A stretch of 21,816 bases of DNA, taken from assembly GCA_036008175.1 (NCBI GenBank), contig DASYOB010000126.1:1-21816 (forward strand), read 5' to 3'. Origin of the DNA: DATARH01 sp036008175 (GTDB taxonomy: Bacteria > Pseudomonadota > Alphaproteobacteria > ATCC43930 > CGMCC-115725). Under the pieces are notes generated by a model that was not told the DNA's origin, did not search any database, and worked only from the letters and a program-made list of their open reading frames with translations. Made by a program: the position numbers and the translations under genes. This document shows, one piece after another, positions 7,734 to 17,058 of the stretch (position 1 is its first letter; the number at the start of each line of letters is the position of its first letter).

Positions 7734-8895
7734 AGCAGCAGGAGTGCCGGGATCGGCGGTCCGAATGGATGAGCGCGACGGCGAGTTGGTGATCGATTTC
7801 GGTCGGTCCGGCAACAGCGACGCCTATCGCCGTGCCGGCTGGTATGAGCCGGAACCCCGTCACAGCTGGACCCAAGGGCAGGAAAGCACCCTGGAGTTCC
7901 CGCGCCCGAATTTCCCGGCGGACTATTCGATGGTGCTGGAGCTGGGCCCTTTCGTCTGGAAGGACACACTGCCGGCGCAGCGTTTGATGGTGTTCGTCAA
8001 TGGCAGCGAAGTCGGCAATTTTGTCGTCCGCGAGGTCAGCGCCCTCGAGATGGGGGTGCCCTGGGATCTGATCGAAGGCCGGGAGTGGGTGGAGGTGATC
8101 TTCCGTCATCCCGACGCGGCGAAGCCGGTTGCCACCAGTGGCGTACCGGACCACCGCGAGATTGCGCTTGCCTTCGAGGCGGTGACGTTCTTCCGCAAGG
8201 TCGAACCGCTGTCGGCGCCGCCCGAGGCGTACGCCCTGTCGGCGGGCGACGACCCCGAGATGCTCCCGCCCGAACAGTTGATGATGCGCTTCGAAAGTCT
8301 CGGCGAGAACTGCGAATTCGGACTGGCACAACGGCGCTGCGGCGCCGAGCCTCTGGGGCTCCTTCGCTTTGCGAGCGCGCCGCTTCCGGTGCTGCTGGCC
8401 GGCCTCAGAGGCCGGTTCGAAGGCATGGGCGAGCCGCAACAGATCGATATCCAAATTTCCAACAACCATCAGGAATACCTCGTCGTCGACAAATGTTTTG
8501 GCTTTCTCTACCACCCGTGGGTACTGGTCGGCGAAGCCGACCCCGAAGATATCCGGCGCCGCGAGGCCAAGCGTCTGCCGTTCTTGCGCCGCAAGCTGAT
8601 CGAGGATCTCGAAGACGCGAGCAAGATCTTCGCCTACCGCGGCATGCACCGTTTGCCGCAACCGCTGGTGCTGCGCCTTGTGGCGGCGATGCGCGCCTAT
8701 GGTCCGACGACGCTGTTATGGATCGAGCAGCAGGACGGGCAGCATCCCGCCGGAACGGTCGAATGGATCACGACGGGGCTGCTCAAAGGTTATATCGATC
8801 GCTTCGCGCCGGCTGAAAACGCGCATGCGCTGTCGCTCGACTGCTGGGTATCGATCTGCCGCAATGCGCTGAAGCTGGGGCGGACGCCGCGGTAA
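7726..8895 (+). CDS. Beta-rich domain fused to ESLGENCEFG-motif domain
   Basis: From a GTG at 7726, overlapping the end of the ACP gene, the protein has 389 residues; an ATG at 7765 is an alternative start. Residues about 30-158 look like an all-beta jelly-roll module of the kind attached to glycan enzymes: AGWYEPEPRHSW, then alternating hydrophobic strands and VFVNGSEVG. Residues about 186-389 begin RFESLGENCEFG (Cys196) and contain QRRCGAE.LGL.RFASAPLP and a conserved YH.W. This part is paralogous to the C-terminal part of the sulfotransferase fusion at 1-1664. The Cys motif loosely recalls DUF1796, described as putative papain-like cysteine peptidases, but I cannot confirm the link. No signal peptide is seen. 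A Cys-based transferase or hydrolase acting with the ACP is a hypothesis only. Confidence 0.8.
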   Translation: MAEAAGVPGSAVRMDERDGELVIDFGRSGNSDAYRRAGWYEPEPRHSWTQGQESTLEFPRPNFPADYSMVLELGPFVWKDTLPAQRLMVFVNGSEVGNFVVREVSALEMGVPWDLIEGREWVEVIFRHPDAAKPVATSGVPDHREIALAFEAVTFFRKVEPLSAPPEAYALSAGDDPEMLPPEQLMMRFESLGENCEFGLAQRRCGAEPLGLLRFASAPLPVLLAGLRGRFEGMGEPQQIDIQISNNHQEYLVVDKCFGFLYHPWVLVGEADPEDIRRREAKRLPFLRRKLIEDLEDASKIFAYRGMHRLPQPLVLRLVAAMRAYGPTTLLWIEQQDGQHPAGTVEWITTGLLKGYIDRFAPAENAHALSLDCWVSICRNALKLGRTPR

Positions 8896-9018
8896 GGGCT
8901 GCCGTACTCTATTCGCGAGCGCAAGCGTTGGCGTTGCTGGTTGATCTCTGCTTGCTAGTCCGCACGCCATCACGCCAACATCCGGACAACACATCAGCGA
9001 CTGCCGAAGGGAAAAGCG

Positions 9019-9942
9019 ATGAAAGCGGTGCTGCTGACCGGGCATGGCGGACCGGAGAAGCTGGTCTACGGCGATGCCCCGGACCCGCTGGCCGGGCCGG
9101 GCGAGGTCGTCGTCGATGTGCACGCCGCCAGCGTCAACGCGGCCGACTACAAGGTGCGGCTCGGCAGCTACGATTCGAAACTGAAATTCCCCTACATCCT
9201 CGGCCGTGATTTCTCGGGTGTGGTCAGCGCCCTTGGCTCCGGGGTCACCGATTTTAAGATCGGCGACCCGGTCTTCGGGGTCATGGATGCCGGCATCGAG
9301 GGCTGCTACGCCGAGAAGATCATCATCGCCGCGGCGATCATCGCCAAGAAGCCCGACACCCTCGGCCATGCCGAGGCGGCGGCGATGGCGCTGACGAGCC
9401 TGACCGCGATCTGGGCGCTTGAAGATACGGCGAAGCTGAAACGGGGCGAGACGATCCTGATCCAGGGCGGTGCCGGCGGTGTCGCCGGATTTGCCATCCA
9501 GTTGGCGAAGCACATCGGCGCGCAGGTGATCACCACCGCCAGCGCCCGCAACCACGATTACGTAAAGAGCCTCGGCGCCGACCGGGTGATCGACTACAAC
9601 GCCGAGGATCTCACCAAGACCGTCAGGAATTGCGACGCCGTATTCGACACGGTCGGCGGCGCGGTGCAGGCGCGCTCCTATACCGTGCTGAAGCCGGGCG
9701 GCCGGCTCGTCTGGATCGCCCCGGCGCCCGCCGGCTTCCAGCCGCCGCGCAACGATGTCGAGGTGCTGCGCCCGCGGGTCGCCCGCGACCGCGCGCATCT
9801 GGAACGGATGAAGGAGCTGCTCGCCGCCGGCGCGGTCTGGCCGCCGGCGATCACCCGCTATAAGCTCGCCGACGCGGCTGAGGCGCACCGGGTCAGCGAG
9901 GGGCGCCATCTGCAAGGCAAGCTGGTGCTGATGGTCCGCTGA
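9019..9942 (+). CDS. Zinc-independent quinone-oxidoreductase-like dehydrogenase (MDR family)
   Basis: The 307-residue protein has the medium-chain dehydrogenase/reductase fold. It has an N-terminal GroES-like domain (1-120, with GRDFSGVV) and a Rossmann nucleotide-binding domain with IQGGAGGVAGFAIQLAK (148-164). The Cys/His zinc ligands of alcohol dehydrogenases are missing, so a quinone-reductase or enoyl-reductase-like NAD(P)H enzyme is expected. It is cytoplasmic. A Shine-Dalgarno (GAAGGGA) precedes the ATG. About 120 bp with no recognised gene separate it from the ESLGENCEFG gene, suggesting a new transcription unit. It starts a co-directional run of metabolic genes. The substrate cannot be read from sequence. 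Confidence 0.9.
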   Translation: MKAVLLTGHGGPEKLVYGDAPDPLAGPGEVVVDVHAASVNAADYKVRLGSYDSKLKFPYILGRDFSGVVSALGSGVTDFKIGDPVFGVMDAGIEGCYAEKIIIAAAIIAKKPDTLGHAEAAAMALTSLTAIWALEDTAKLKRGETILIQGGAGGVAGFAIQLAKHIGAQVITTASARNHDYVKSLGADRVIDYNAEDLTKTVRNCDAVFDTVGGAVQARSYTVLKPGGRLVWIAPAPAGFQPPRNDVEVLRPRVARDRAHLERMKELLAAGAVWPPAITRYKLADAAEAHRVSEGRHLQGKLVLMVR

Positions 9943-9962
9943 GGACAAAACAGGAGGGACGA

Positions 9963-10337
9963 ATGGCAGGCAACGGGCAGAAGGTCATCGAGCTCGACCG
10001 GCAGCGCATGGAGGCTATGGCGAAGAAGGACATCGGCAAGCTCAACGAGCTGATCGCCAACGATCTCGTCTACACCCACTCCTCGGCCCGGCTAGACACC
10101 AAGCAAAGCCTGATCGGCAACATGGAATCCGGTTCAACAGTGTATACTTCAGTGGCGCCCTCGGACGTCAAGGCGCAGGATCTCGGCGATACGGTCGTGC
10201 TGACCGGCTCGTGCAAGATCAGTGTGGTGTCGGGCGGCAAACCGAACTCGTTCGGCGTCCGCTTCACCGATGTCTGGGTAAACAAGGGCGGTCGCTGGCA
10301 GATGGTCGCCTGGCAGTCGACCCGCACCCCCGACTGA
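9963..10337 (+). CDS. DUF4440/NTF2-like (SnoaL-type) protein
   Basis: This 124-residue protein has an N-terminal helix (VIELDRQRMEAMAKKD), then NELIANDLVYTHSSARLDTK and a C-terminal strand pair ending FTDVWVNKGGRWQMVAWQS. That is the cone-shaped NTF2-like pattern of DUF4440 proteins. Family members range from small isomerases and hydrolases to ligand-binding proteins, so no reaction can be assigned. A strong AGGAGG lies just ahead of the ATG, and the gene begins 20 bp after the dehydrogenase stop, implying one operon. Confidence 0.88.
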   Translation: MAGNGQKVIELDRQRMEAMAKKDIGKLNELIANDLVYTHSSARLDTKQSLIGNMESGSTVYTSVAPSDVKAQDLGDTVVLTGSCKISVVSGGKPNSFGVRFTDVWVNKGGRWQMVAWQSTRTPD

Positions 10338-10353
10338 GCCGGTTAGACGGCGC

Positions 10354-11211
10354 ATGCGCTCGCTGCTGTTTGTCCCGGCCGACAGCGAAAGAAAGCTCGC
10401 CCACGGGCTCGACTCCGGCGCCGACGCGCTGATCCTCGACCTCGAGGACTCGGTGGCGGCGCCGAACCGGCCGACGGCGCGCAAGCTGGCGCACGAATTC
10501 CTCAAGGCACACCGGCCGGAGCGCATTCGCCGCTACGTGCGCATCAACCCGCTCGCTAGCGGGCTGGCGCTCGACGACCTCGCGGCGACAGTCGCCGGCC
10601 GTCCCGATGGTATCCTGTTGCCCAAATGCACGCCCGCGGACGTCCGCACGGCAGACCACTACCTTGCCGCCTTTGAGGCGGCAGCGGGCGCGCCGGTCGG
10701 GACCATCCGCATTATCGCGATTGCGACTGAGACGCCGGCGGCGGTTTTCGCGCTTGGCGGCTACGTCGGGGTATCGCCGCGCCTCGAAGCCATAACATGG
10801 GGCGCCGAGGATTTGTCGGCCTGCATCGGCGGCAACAACCGCACGATTGATGGTGAATATGACGGCCCCTACAAGCTGGCGCGCTCGCTGTGCCTGTTGG
10901 CCGCTTCCGCCTCCGAGGTACTGGCGATCGACACGATCTACACCGATTTCAAGGACCCGGAGGGGCTGAAGGCCGAATGCGCCGCGGCGCGGCGCTCGGG
11001 TTTCGCGGCCAAGATGGCGATCCATCCGGCCCAGCTCGCAACCATTAACGAGGCATTCTCGGTCGGCGCCGCCGAGCGCGAATGGGCCGAGCGGGTCGTC
11101 GCCGCCTTCGCCGCCAATCCAGATGCCGGCACGCTCGCCCTCGATGGCAAGATGATTGACAAACCGCATCTGGTGCTGGCCCGTCGGCTGTTGGGACCCC
11201 CGTCGGCATAA
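10354..11211 (+). CDS. HpcH/HpaI-CitE type CoA-ester lyase
   Basis: The 285-residue protein opens with RSLLFVPADSERKL and continues with ALILDLEDSV, YVRINPL, LPKC, IATETPAA and KMAIHPAQ. These are hallmarks of the citrate-lyase beta/malyl-CoA-lyase-like TIM-barrel family. Members cleave or form the C-C bond of 3-hydroxyacyl-CoA esters (malyl-, beta-methylmalyl- or citramalyl-CoA), using a divalent metal held by the Glu and Asp seen in these motifs. It follows the DUF4440 gene by 16 bp. The exact CoA ester is unknown; nearby crotonase and dehydrogenase genes fit a short CoA-thioester pathway. Confidence 0.9.
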   Translation: MRSLLFVPADSERKLAHGLDSGADALILDLEDSVAAPNRPTARKLAHEFLKAHRPERIRRYVRINPLASGLALDDLAATVAGRPDGILLPKCTPADVRTADHYLAAFEAAAGAPVGTIRIIAIATETPAAVFALGGYVGVSPRLEAITWGAEDLSACIGGNNRTIDGEYDGPYKLARSLCLLAASASEVLAIDTIYTDFKDPEGLKAECAAARRSGFAAKMAIHPAQLATINEAFSVGAAEREWAERVVAAFAANPDAGTLALDGKMIDKPHLVLARRLLGPPSA

Positions 11212-11290
11212 CCCGGCGAGCGAGGCGGCGAATACGAGCGTTGCGCTCCCGGCGGTAGCGCCAGTTGCGGTGGCCCACTATCTCTGCGCG

Positions 11291-12745
11291 ATGCTCCAGG
11301 TTTCGACAGCGCAGGCCGGCATGAACCCGGCAGAAGACGGCCTGCCGACACCGCAGCGCTACTGGGCCATCCTGACCCTGATGGTCGGGCTGGCGATGTC
11401 ATGCCTCGATACCGCGATCGTCAATGTCGCGCTGCCCGCTATCGCCAAGGATTTGCACACGAGCGCGTCCGATTCGATCTGGGTGGTGAATGCCTATCAG
11501 CTGGCGGTGCTGATCTCGCTGTTGCCCCTCGCTTCCTTGGGCGATTTGTTCGGTTACCGCCGCGTCTACCGCTTCGGTATCGTAATCTACACGGTGGCCG
11601 CGCTGATCAGCGCGACCGCAGGCTCGCTCGACATGCTTACCCTGGGCCGCGCCTTGCAGGGCCTCGGCGCGGCTGGGGTGATGAGCGTCAACACCGCGCT
11701 CGTGCGCTTCACCTATCCGCGCCGGCAGCTCGGCCGCGGCATCGCGATGGTGTCGCTGGTCGTTTCAGTATCCTCAGCCGCCGGGCCGAGCGTCGCCGCC
11801 GCGATCCTCTCGTTCGCCTCTTGGCCCTGGCTGTTCGCGGTGAATGTGCCGATCGGCATCGTGACATTTCTGCTGTCGCCGCGGCTGCTGCCCTACACCC
11901 CATCGAGCGAACATCGCTTTGACCTGTGGAGCGCCGCCTTATGCGCGGCGATGTTCGGTGCGCTGATCAGCGCCATCAATGGAATCGGGCATGGCCAGGC
12001 GGTGCATTATGTCGCCGCCGAATTCATCGGTGCGGTCGCGGTCGGTTGGCTGCTGATCCGGCGACAGCTCACTCAGGCGATGCCCCTTTTGCCAGTCGAC
12101 TTGTTCCGTCGGCCGATCTTCGCGCTGTCGGTGACCACCTCGGTGTGCAGTTTCGTCGCGCAAGGCATCGCGTTCGTCGCGTTGCCCTTCTATTTCCACG
12201 ACGTGCTCGGCGCCTCGGTAGTGGCAACAGGCCTGCTGATGACTCCATGGATGGTGATGACCGCGACCATGGCGCCGATCGCCGGCAGGCTCGCCGACCG
12301 CTACCCGGCCGGGATTCTCGGCGGTCTCGGACTTTCGGTGCTCGCGACCGGGTTTGTGCTGCTGGCCCTCCTGCCCGCGCAGCCCACGACAACCGACATT
12401 ATCTGGCGGGTCGCACTATGCGGCCTTGGCTTCGGCCTGTTCCAGTCGCCGAACAACCGCGCCATAGTCGCCAGCGCGCCGCGCGAGCGCAGCGGCGGCG
12501 CCGGCGCGATCCAGGGCACCGCCCGCCTGTTGGGCCAGTCGATCGGCGCTGCCTTCGTCGCGCTCGTCTTCGGCCTTGCCGATGGCGGGCACAGCGCCGG
12601 CACTGCGATCCTGCTCGCCGCTTGCTTGGCCGTTGTCGGCGCAGCCGCGAGCCTCACTCGCCTTTTCGAGTTCGTGCGCATCGAGCAGCCGGCGCGGCAA
12701 CCGGCTCGCGCCGAGCCCCGCGGGCTTCACGAGCCGGCGGAGTAG
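11291..12745 (+). CDS. DHA2-family MFS transporter (14 TM)
   Basis: The open frame extends upstream into the lyase gene, but the ATG at 11291 gives a normal N-terminus and a 484-residue protein. I count 14 hydrophobic segments, as in the DHA2 drug:proton antiporter family. Family features are visible: LDTAIVNVALPAI in TM1, GDLFGYRRVYRFG (motif A) between TM2 and TM3, and GRALQGLGAAG in TM4. It should be an inner-membrane, proton-driven exporter. No membrane-fusion partner is encoded nearby, so substrate and tripartite pairing cannot be assigned. It sits between two CoA-metabolism genes, so it might export a related organic acid. An ATG at 11321 is another possible start. Confidence 0.9.
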   Translation: MLQVSTAQAGMNPAEDGLPTPQRYWAILTLMVGLAMSCLDTAIVNVALPAIAKDLHTSASDSIWVVNAYQLAVLISLLPLASLGDLFGYRRVYRFGIVIYTVAALISATAGSLDMLTLGRALQGLGAAGVMSVNTALVRFTYPRRQLGRGIAMVSLVVSVSSAAGPSVAAAILSFASWPWLFAVNVPIGIVTFLLSPRLLPYTPSSEHRFDLWSAALCAAMFGALISAINGIGHGQAVHYVAAEFIGAVAVGWLLIRRQLTQAMPLLPVDLFRRPIFALSVTTSVCSFVAQGIAFVALPFYFHDVLGASVVATGLLMTPWMVMTATMAPIAGRLADRYPAGILGGLGLSVLATGFVLLALLPAQPTTTDIIWRVALCGLGFGLFQSPNNRAIVASAPRERSGGAGAIQGTARLLGQSIGAAFVALVFGLADGGHSAGTAILLAACLAVVGAAASLTRLFEFVRIEQPARQPARAEPRGLHEPAE

Positions 12746-12825
12746 ATCTCTCAGCGCGGTCTTGCACCGCCCTCGGGTTAGGCAGCATCGTCCGGGCCAG
12801 AATTTTACGTCCCGGAGTCAAGCCC

Positions 12826-13611
12826 ATGCCTTTTCAGGATATCCTTTACGAGAAGCGCGACGGCATCGCGACGATCACGATTAACCGGCCGAAGGTGCTG
12901 AACGCGTTTCGCGCCGAGACGATCGAGGAGATGCTCGAGGCGATGCGCGACGCCGAGGACGACGACGAGATTGGCGTCGTCGTGCTGGGTGGTGCCGGGG
13001 ACCGCGCCTTCTGCTCCGGCGGCGACAATTCCTCACGCGATGGTGGCTATGGTGGCCGTGGTCTGGTCGGTCTGCCGATCGAAGAGTTGCATACCGCTAT
13101 CCGAGACTGCCGCAAGCCGGTCATCGCCAAGGTGCAGGGCTATGCGATCGGCGGTGGCAACGTGCTGGCGACGGTGTGCGACCTGACCATCGCCTCGGAG
13201 AAGGCCGTTTTCGGTCAAGTCGGACCGCGCGTCGGCTCGGTCGACCCAGGTTGGGGCACCGCCTTTCTGGCGCGCCATGTCGGCGACAAGCGGGCGCGCG
13301 AGATCTGGTTTTTGTGCCGGCGTTATACCGCTGCCGAAGCCTTTCAGATGGGGCTCGCCAACAAGGTGGTGCCGGCCGACCAGCTCGATGCCGAGGTCGA
13401 GGCGTGGTGCCGCGAGATCCTGGCGCTGAGCCCGACCGCGATCGCGATCGCCAAGCGCTCGTTCAACGCCGATAGCGAAAACATCAGGGGCATCGGGGCG
13501 CTCGGCTTCGAAGCGCTGGCGCTTTATTACAATACCGGAGAGGCGAAAGAAGGGACGCAGGCCTTCCTCGAAAAGCGCCGGCCGGACTTCCGCGCGAAAC
13601 GCAAACGGTGA
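12826..13611 (+). CDS. Crotonase-superfamily enzyme, BadI/MenB-like
   Basis: The 261-residue protein starts MPFQDILYEKRDGIATI. It has both crotonase oxyanion-hole segments, FCSGGDN (62-68) and GYAIGGGNVLA (105-115). FGQVGPRVGSVDPGWG and AREIWFLCRRY are features of the MenB (dihydroxynaphthoyl-CoA synthase) and BadI (2-ketocyclohexanecarboxyl-CoA hydrolase) branch. From memory, GRG.VGLP.EELHTAIRD and SPTAIAIAKRSFN are closer to BadI, which opens an alicyclic ring during benzoate-type degradation. No menaquinone genes lie nearby, which also favours BadI-like ring or beta-dicarbonyl cleavage. The frame is open upstream across the transporter gene, but those residues look like a frame shadow. A GGAG about 10 nt before the ATG supports this start. 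Confidence 0.88.
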   Translation: MPFQDILYEKRDGIATITINRPKVLNAFRAETIEEMLEAMRDAEDDDEIGVVVLGGAGDRAFCSGGDNSSRDGGYGGRGLVGLPIEELHTAIRDCRKPVIAKVQGYAIGGGNVLATVCDLTIASEKAVFGQVGPRVGSVDPGWGTAFLARHVGDKRAREIWFLCRRYTAAEAFQMGLANKVVPADQLDAEVEAWCREILALSPTAIAIAKRSFNADSENIRGIGALGFEALALYYNTGEAKEGTQAFLEKRRPDFRAKRKR

Positions 13612-13710
13612 GGCGATGGGGATGCCAGTCAAAACGGCATTTATAAAACTAGAAGACAGCTGCGATAGTCGCCGCCAGATGACTACTCTCCGTTTCCTCT
13701 CCGATGTTGG

Positions 13711-13786
13711 TGTCATCCCAGCGAAGGCCGGGATCGACTGTGGGATCGCACGTGCTGCTGATAAGTGGATCCCGGCCTTCTCCGGG

Positions 13787-13792
<6 letters not shown>
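13711..13792. repeat. 82-bp palindromic (REP-like) element
   Basis: Arms 13712-13735 and 13768-13791 are inverted repeats matching at 22 of 24 positions; the outermost T/A pair at 13711/13792 extends them. The sequence between the arms is 32 nt. Read on the plus strand the arms encode VIPAKAGI and WIPAFSGMT, a signature I recognise from dispersed palindromic elements in many proteobacteria. It lies between the crotonase gene and the DUF1800 coding region and overlaps the probable DUF1800 start codon. Confidence 0.85.
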
Positions 13793-15298
<1,506 letters not shown>

Positions 15299-15307
15299 GG
15301 CACTCAC

Positions 15308-16528
15308 ATGCGGCGACGCGATCTTCTTGGACTCTCGGCAGGGGCGGCGATGTTGCCGCTGGGCGGCTCGGCCTGGGCAGCGGCGAGCGATGGCGGCCCC
15401 AAGCGGCTCGTCGTGGTGATGTTGCGCGGCGCGGTCGACGGCCTCAACGTCGTCGTGCCCTACGGCGAGGAAGCCTATTACACAGCGCGACCGACAATCG
15501 CGATCGCCAAACCTGGCACCGACAACGGCGGCGTCGCTCTCGATGACCATTTCGCGCTGCATCCGGCTCTGGCCGGGCTAACGCCATTGTGGCAGGCAAA
15601 GCAGCTGGCGTTTGTGCATGCCGCCGGCTCGCCCGATCCGACCCGCTCACATTTCGACGCACAGCTCTTTATCGAAAACGGCACGCCGGGCCGGCACGCC
15701 ACCGCCGACGGCTGGATGAACCGACTGCTCGCCGCCTTGCCCGGCCCGCATTCGCCGACCAGCGCGGTCGCGGTCGGCCCGACCCTGCCCGAGATCCTTC
15801 GCGGTCGGGTTGCTGTGGCCAACCTGCCGCTCGGCCCCGCCGCCGGCAGTGCGCTGGTGATCGACCGCCCGGAGATCGCGGGCGTCTTTGACCGCCTCTA
15901 TGTCGGCAACGACCCGATGGCGCGGGCATGGCAGCAGGGGCGCGCCGCCCGCGCCGAGCTGATCGCCGAGCTGCCCGAGCCGGAAGCGCCGGCGGAGAAC
16001 GGCGCGCCGCCGCCGAACAACCTGCTTGCCCAGGCGAAACGGCTTGCCGGGCTGATCAGCCGCGACCGCAACATCCGCCTTGCCTTTCTGAGCCTCGGCG
16101 GCTGGGACACGCATGTCCGCCAGGGCAATGACAAGGGCCAGCTCGCCGATCGGCTGCGCCCATTCGGCGACGGGCTCGCCGCCTTTGCCCAAGCGCTCGG
16201 TCGCGACTGGGACGACACGATCGTCGTCGTGCTCTCCGAATTCGGCCGCACCGTGAAAGAGAATGGCGACGGTGGCACCGATCACGGTCACGGCAATGTC
16301 GTCTGGGTGCTGGGCGGCGGCGTGCGCGGCGGGCGGGTCTATGGGGATTGGCCCGGCCTGGCGCCGGCTGCGCTCTACGAGGGCCGCGACCTCGCCGTCA
16401 CGACCGACTACCGCAGCGTGCTCGCGGCAGTAATCGGGCGGCATTTGCGCCTTCCCGACCGCGCGCTGACGCAGATCTTCCCGAGCTTTGCCCCGCCGCA
16501 TTCCGATCTCGACCGCATCGTGGCGTAA
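15308..16528 (+). CDS. Tat-exported DUF1501 family protein
   Basis: The 406-residue protein starts MRRRDLLGLSAG, a twin-arginine signal, with likely cleavage after SAWA. LVVVMLRGAVDGLNVVVPYG, LSLGGWDTH, VVVLSEFGRTV and GGTDHGHGNVVWVLGGGV follow. The last three carry Asp, Glu and His residues placed like the metal ligands of alkaline-phosphatase/sulfatase-fold proteins, to which DUF1501 is related. Export in folded form agrees with a metal cofactor. It starts 9 bp after the DUF1800 stop, forming the usual two-gene unit. Substrate is unknown. Confidence 0.9.
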   Translation: MRRRDLLGLSAGAAMLPLGGSAWAAASDGGPKRLVVVMLRGAVDGLNVVVPYGEEAYYTARPTIAIAKPGTDNGGVALDDHFALHPALAGLTPLWQAKQLAFVHAAGSPDPTRSHFDAQLFIENGTPGRHATADGWMNRLLAALPGPHSPTSAVAVGPTLPEILRGRVAVANLPLGPAAGSALVIDRPEIAGVFDRLYVGNDPMARAWQQGRAARAELIAELPEPEAPAENGAPPPNNLLAQAKRLAGLISRDRNIRLAFLSLGGWDTHVRQGNDKGQLADRLRPFGDGLAAFAQALGRDWDDTIVVVLSEFGRTVKENGDGGTDHGHGNVVWVLGGGVRGGRVYGDWPGLAPAALYEGRDLAVTTDYRSVLAAVIGRHLRLPDRALTQIFPSFAPPHSDLDRIVA

Positions 16529-16621
16529 TCGGCGCCCCCTGGTCCGGCTCGCCGAGCAAGCCTATAAGCGCAACCGCGATTGCGCGCTCTGTCCGGATCA
16601 CGATTTGTGGAGGATGCCAGC

Positions 16622-17005
16622 ATGCTCAGGCCCAAGGCGTTCGAACATATCGGAATCATTGTTGCCGATCTGGACCGAAGCGTGCGCTTCTACGCCGAGG
16701 GGCTCGGACTGGAACTGCTGCGCAGACGAGGCGCCGGCGGCGAAGGCTTCGCGGCTCTAAAAGCCGGAGACACGGAAATCAATGTATTCTGCAATCCAAA
16801 CTCCACCGCCCTCGGCAGCGATGAGCCACAGAGAATCGATCATCTTTGCTTGAGCATGGAAAGCGCCTCGATCGCCGATCTAATCGTGGCGCTGCGGGAG
16901 GTGGAGATACCCATTGCGAGCGGGCCGGTGGAGCGGAGCGACGGTACTGCGCTGTTCGTCCACGATCCCGACGGGATCCGCGTGGAGCTCCTGGTCAAGA
17001 GATGA
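16622..17005 (+). CDS. VOC-superfamily (glyoxalase/dioxygenase-like) protein
   Basis: This 127-residue single-module protein begins MLRPKAFEHIGIIVADLDRS, and a second half repeats the fold from RIDHLCLS. His9, His74 and Glu122 (in DPDGIRVELLV) sit where VOC enzymes hold their metal. Members include glyoxalase I, epimerases and dioxygenases; the sequence does not decide among them. The ATG at 16622 is chosen because GTGGAGGA lies about 8 nt upstream and the module begins immediately. It follows DUF1501 by 93 bp, which contain only a 6-bp GCGCAA/TTGCGC hairpin (16568-16585). Confidence 0.9.
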   Translation: MLRPKAFEHIGIIVADLDRSVRFYAEGLGLELLRRRGAGGEGFAALKAGDTEINVFCNPNSTALGSDEPQRIDHLCLSMESASIADLIVALREVEIPIASGPVERSDGTALFVHDPDGIRVELLVKR

Positions 17006-17058
17006 TGCCGCCGCGCGCCAAACGGCATAGCATTGCACCATCCCGCTGAATTATTCCG

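Noticed and set aside
8716..9948. Minus-strand open frame of about 410 codons across the dehydrogenase region
   Set aside because: It overlaps a well-supported dehydrogenase gene and has no recognisable motif. The same applies to minus-strand frames at 7705-8661, 10264-11169, 15647-16501 and 17560-18300.
11156..11290. 45-residue N-terminal extension of the MFS transporter overlapping the lyase gene
   Set aside because: The residues look like an out-of-frame reading of the lyase end, while ATG 11291 gives a typical short cytoplasmic N-terminus before TM1.
11926..12825. Apparent fusion extending the BadI-like crotonase about 300 residues upstream
   Set aside because: This stretch overlaps the MFS transporter in another frame and is Arg-rich without domain character. 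The crotonase has a normal N-terminus at 12826 with a nearby ribosome site.
13616..13786. N-terminal extension of the DUF1800 protein to 13616
   Set aside because: It translates the palindromic repeat and would place the signal peptide inside the protein at residue 58.
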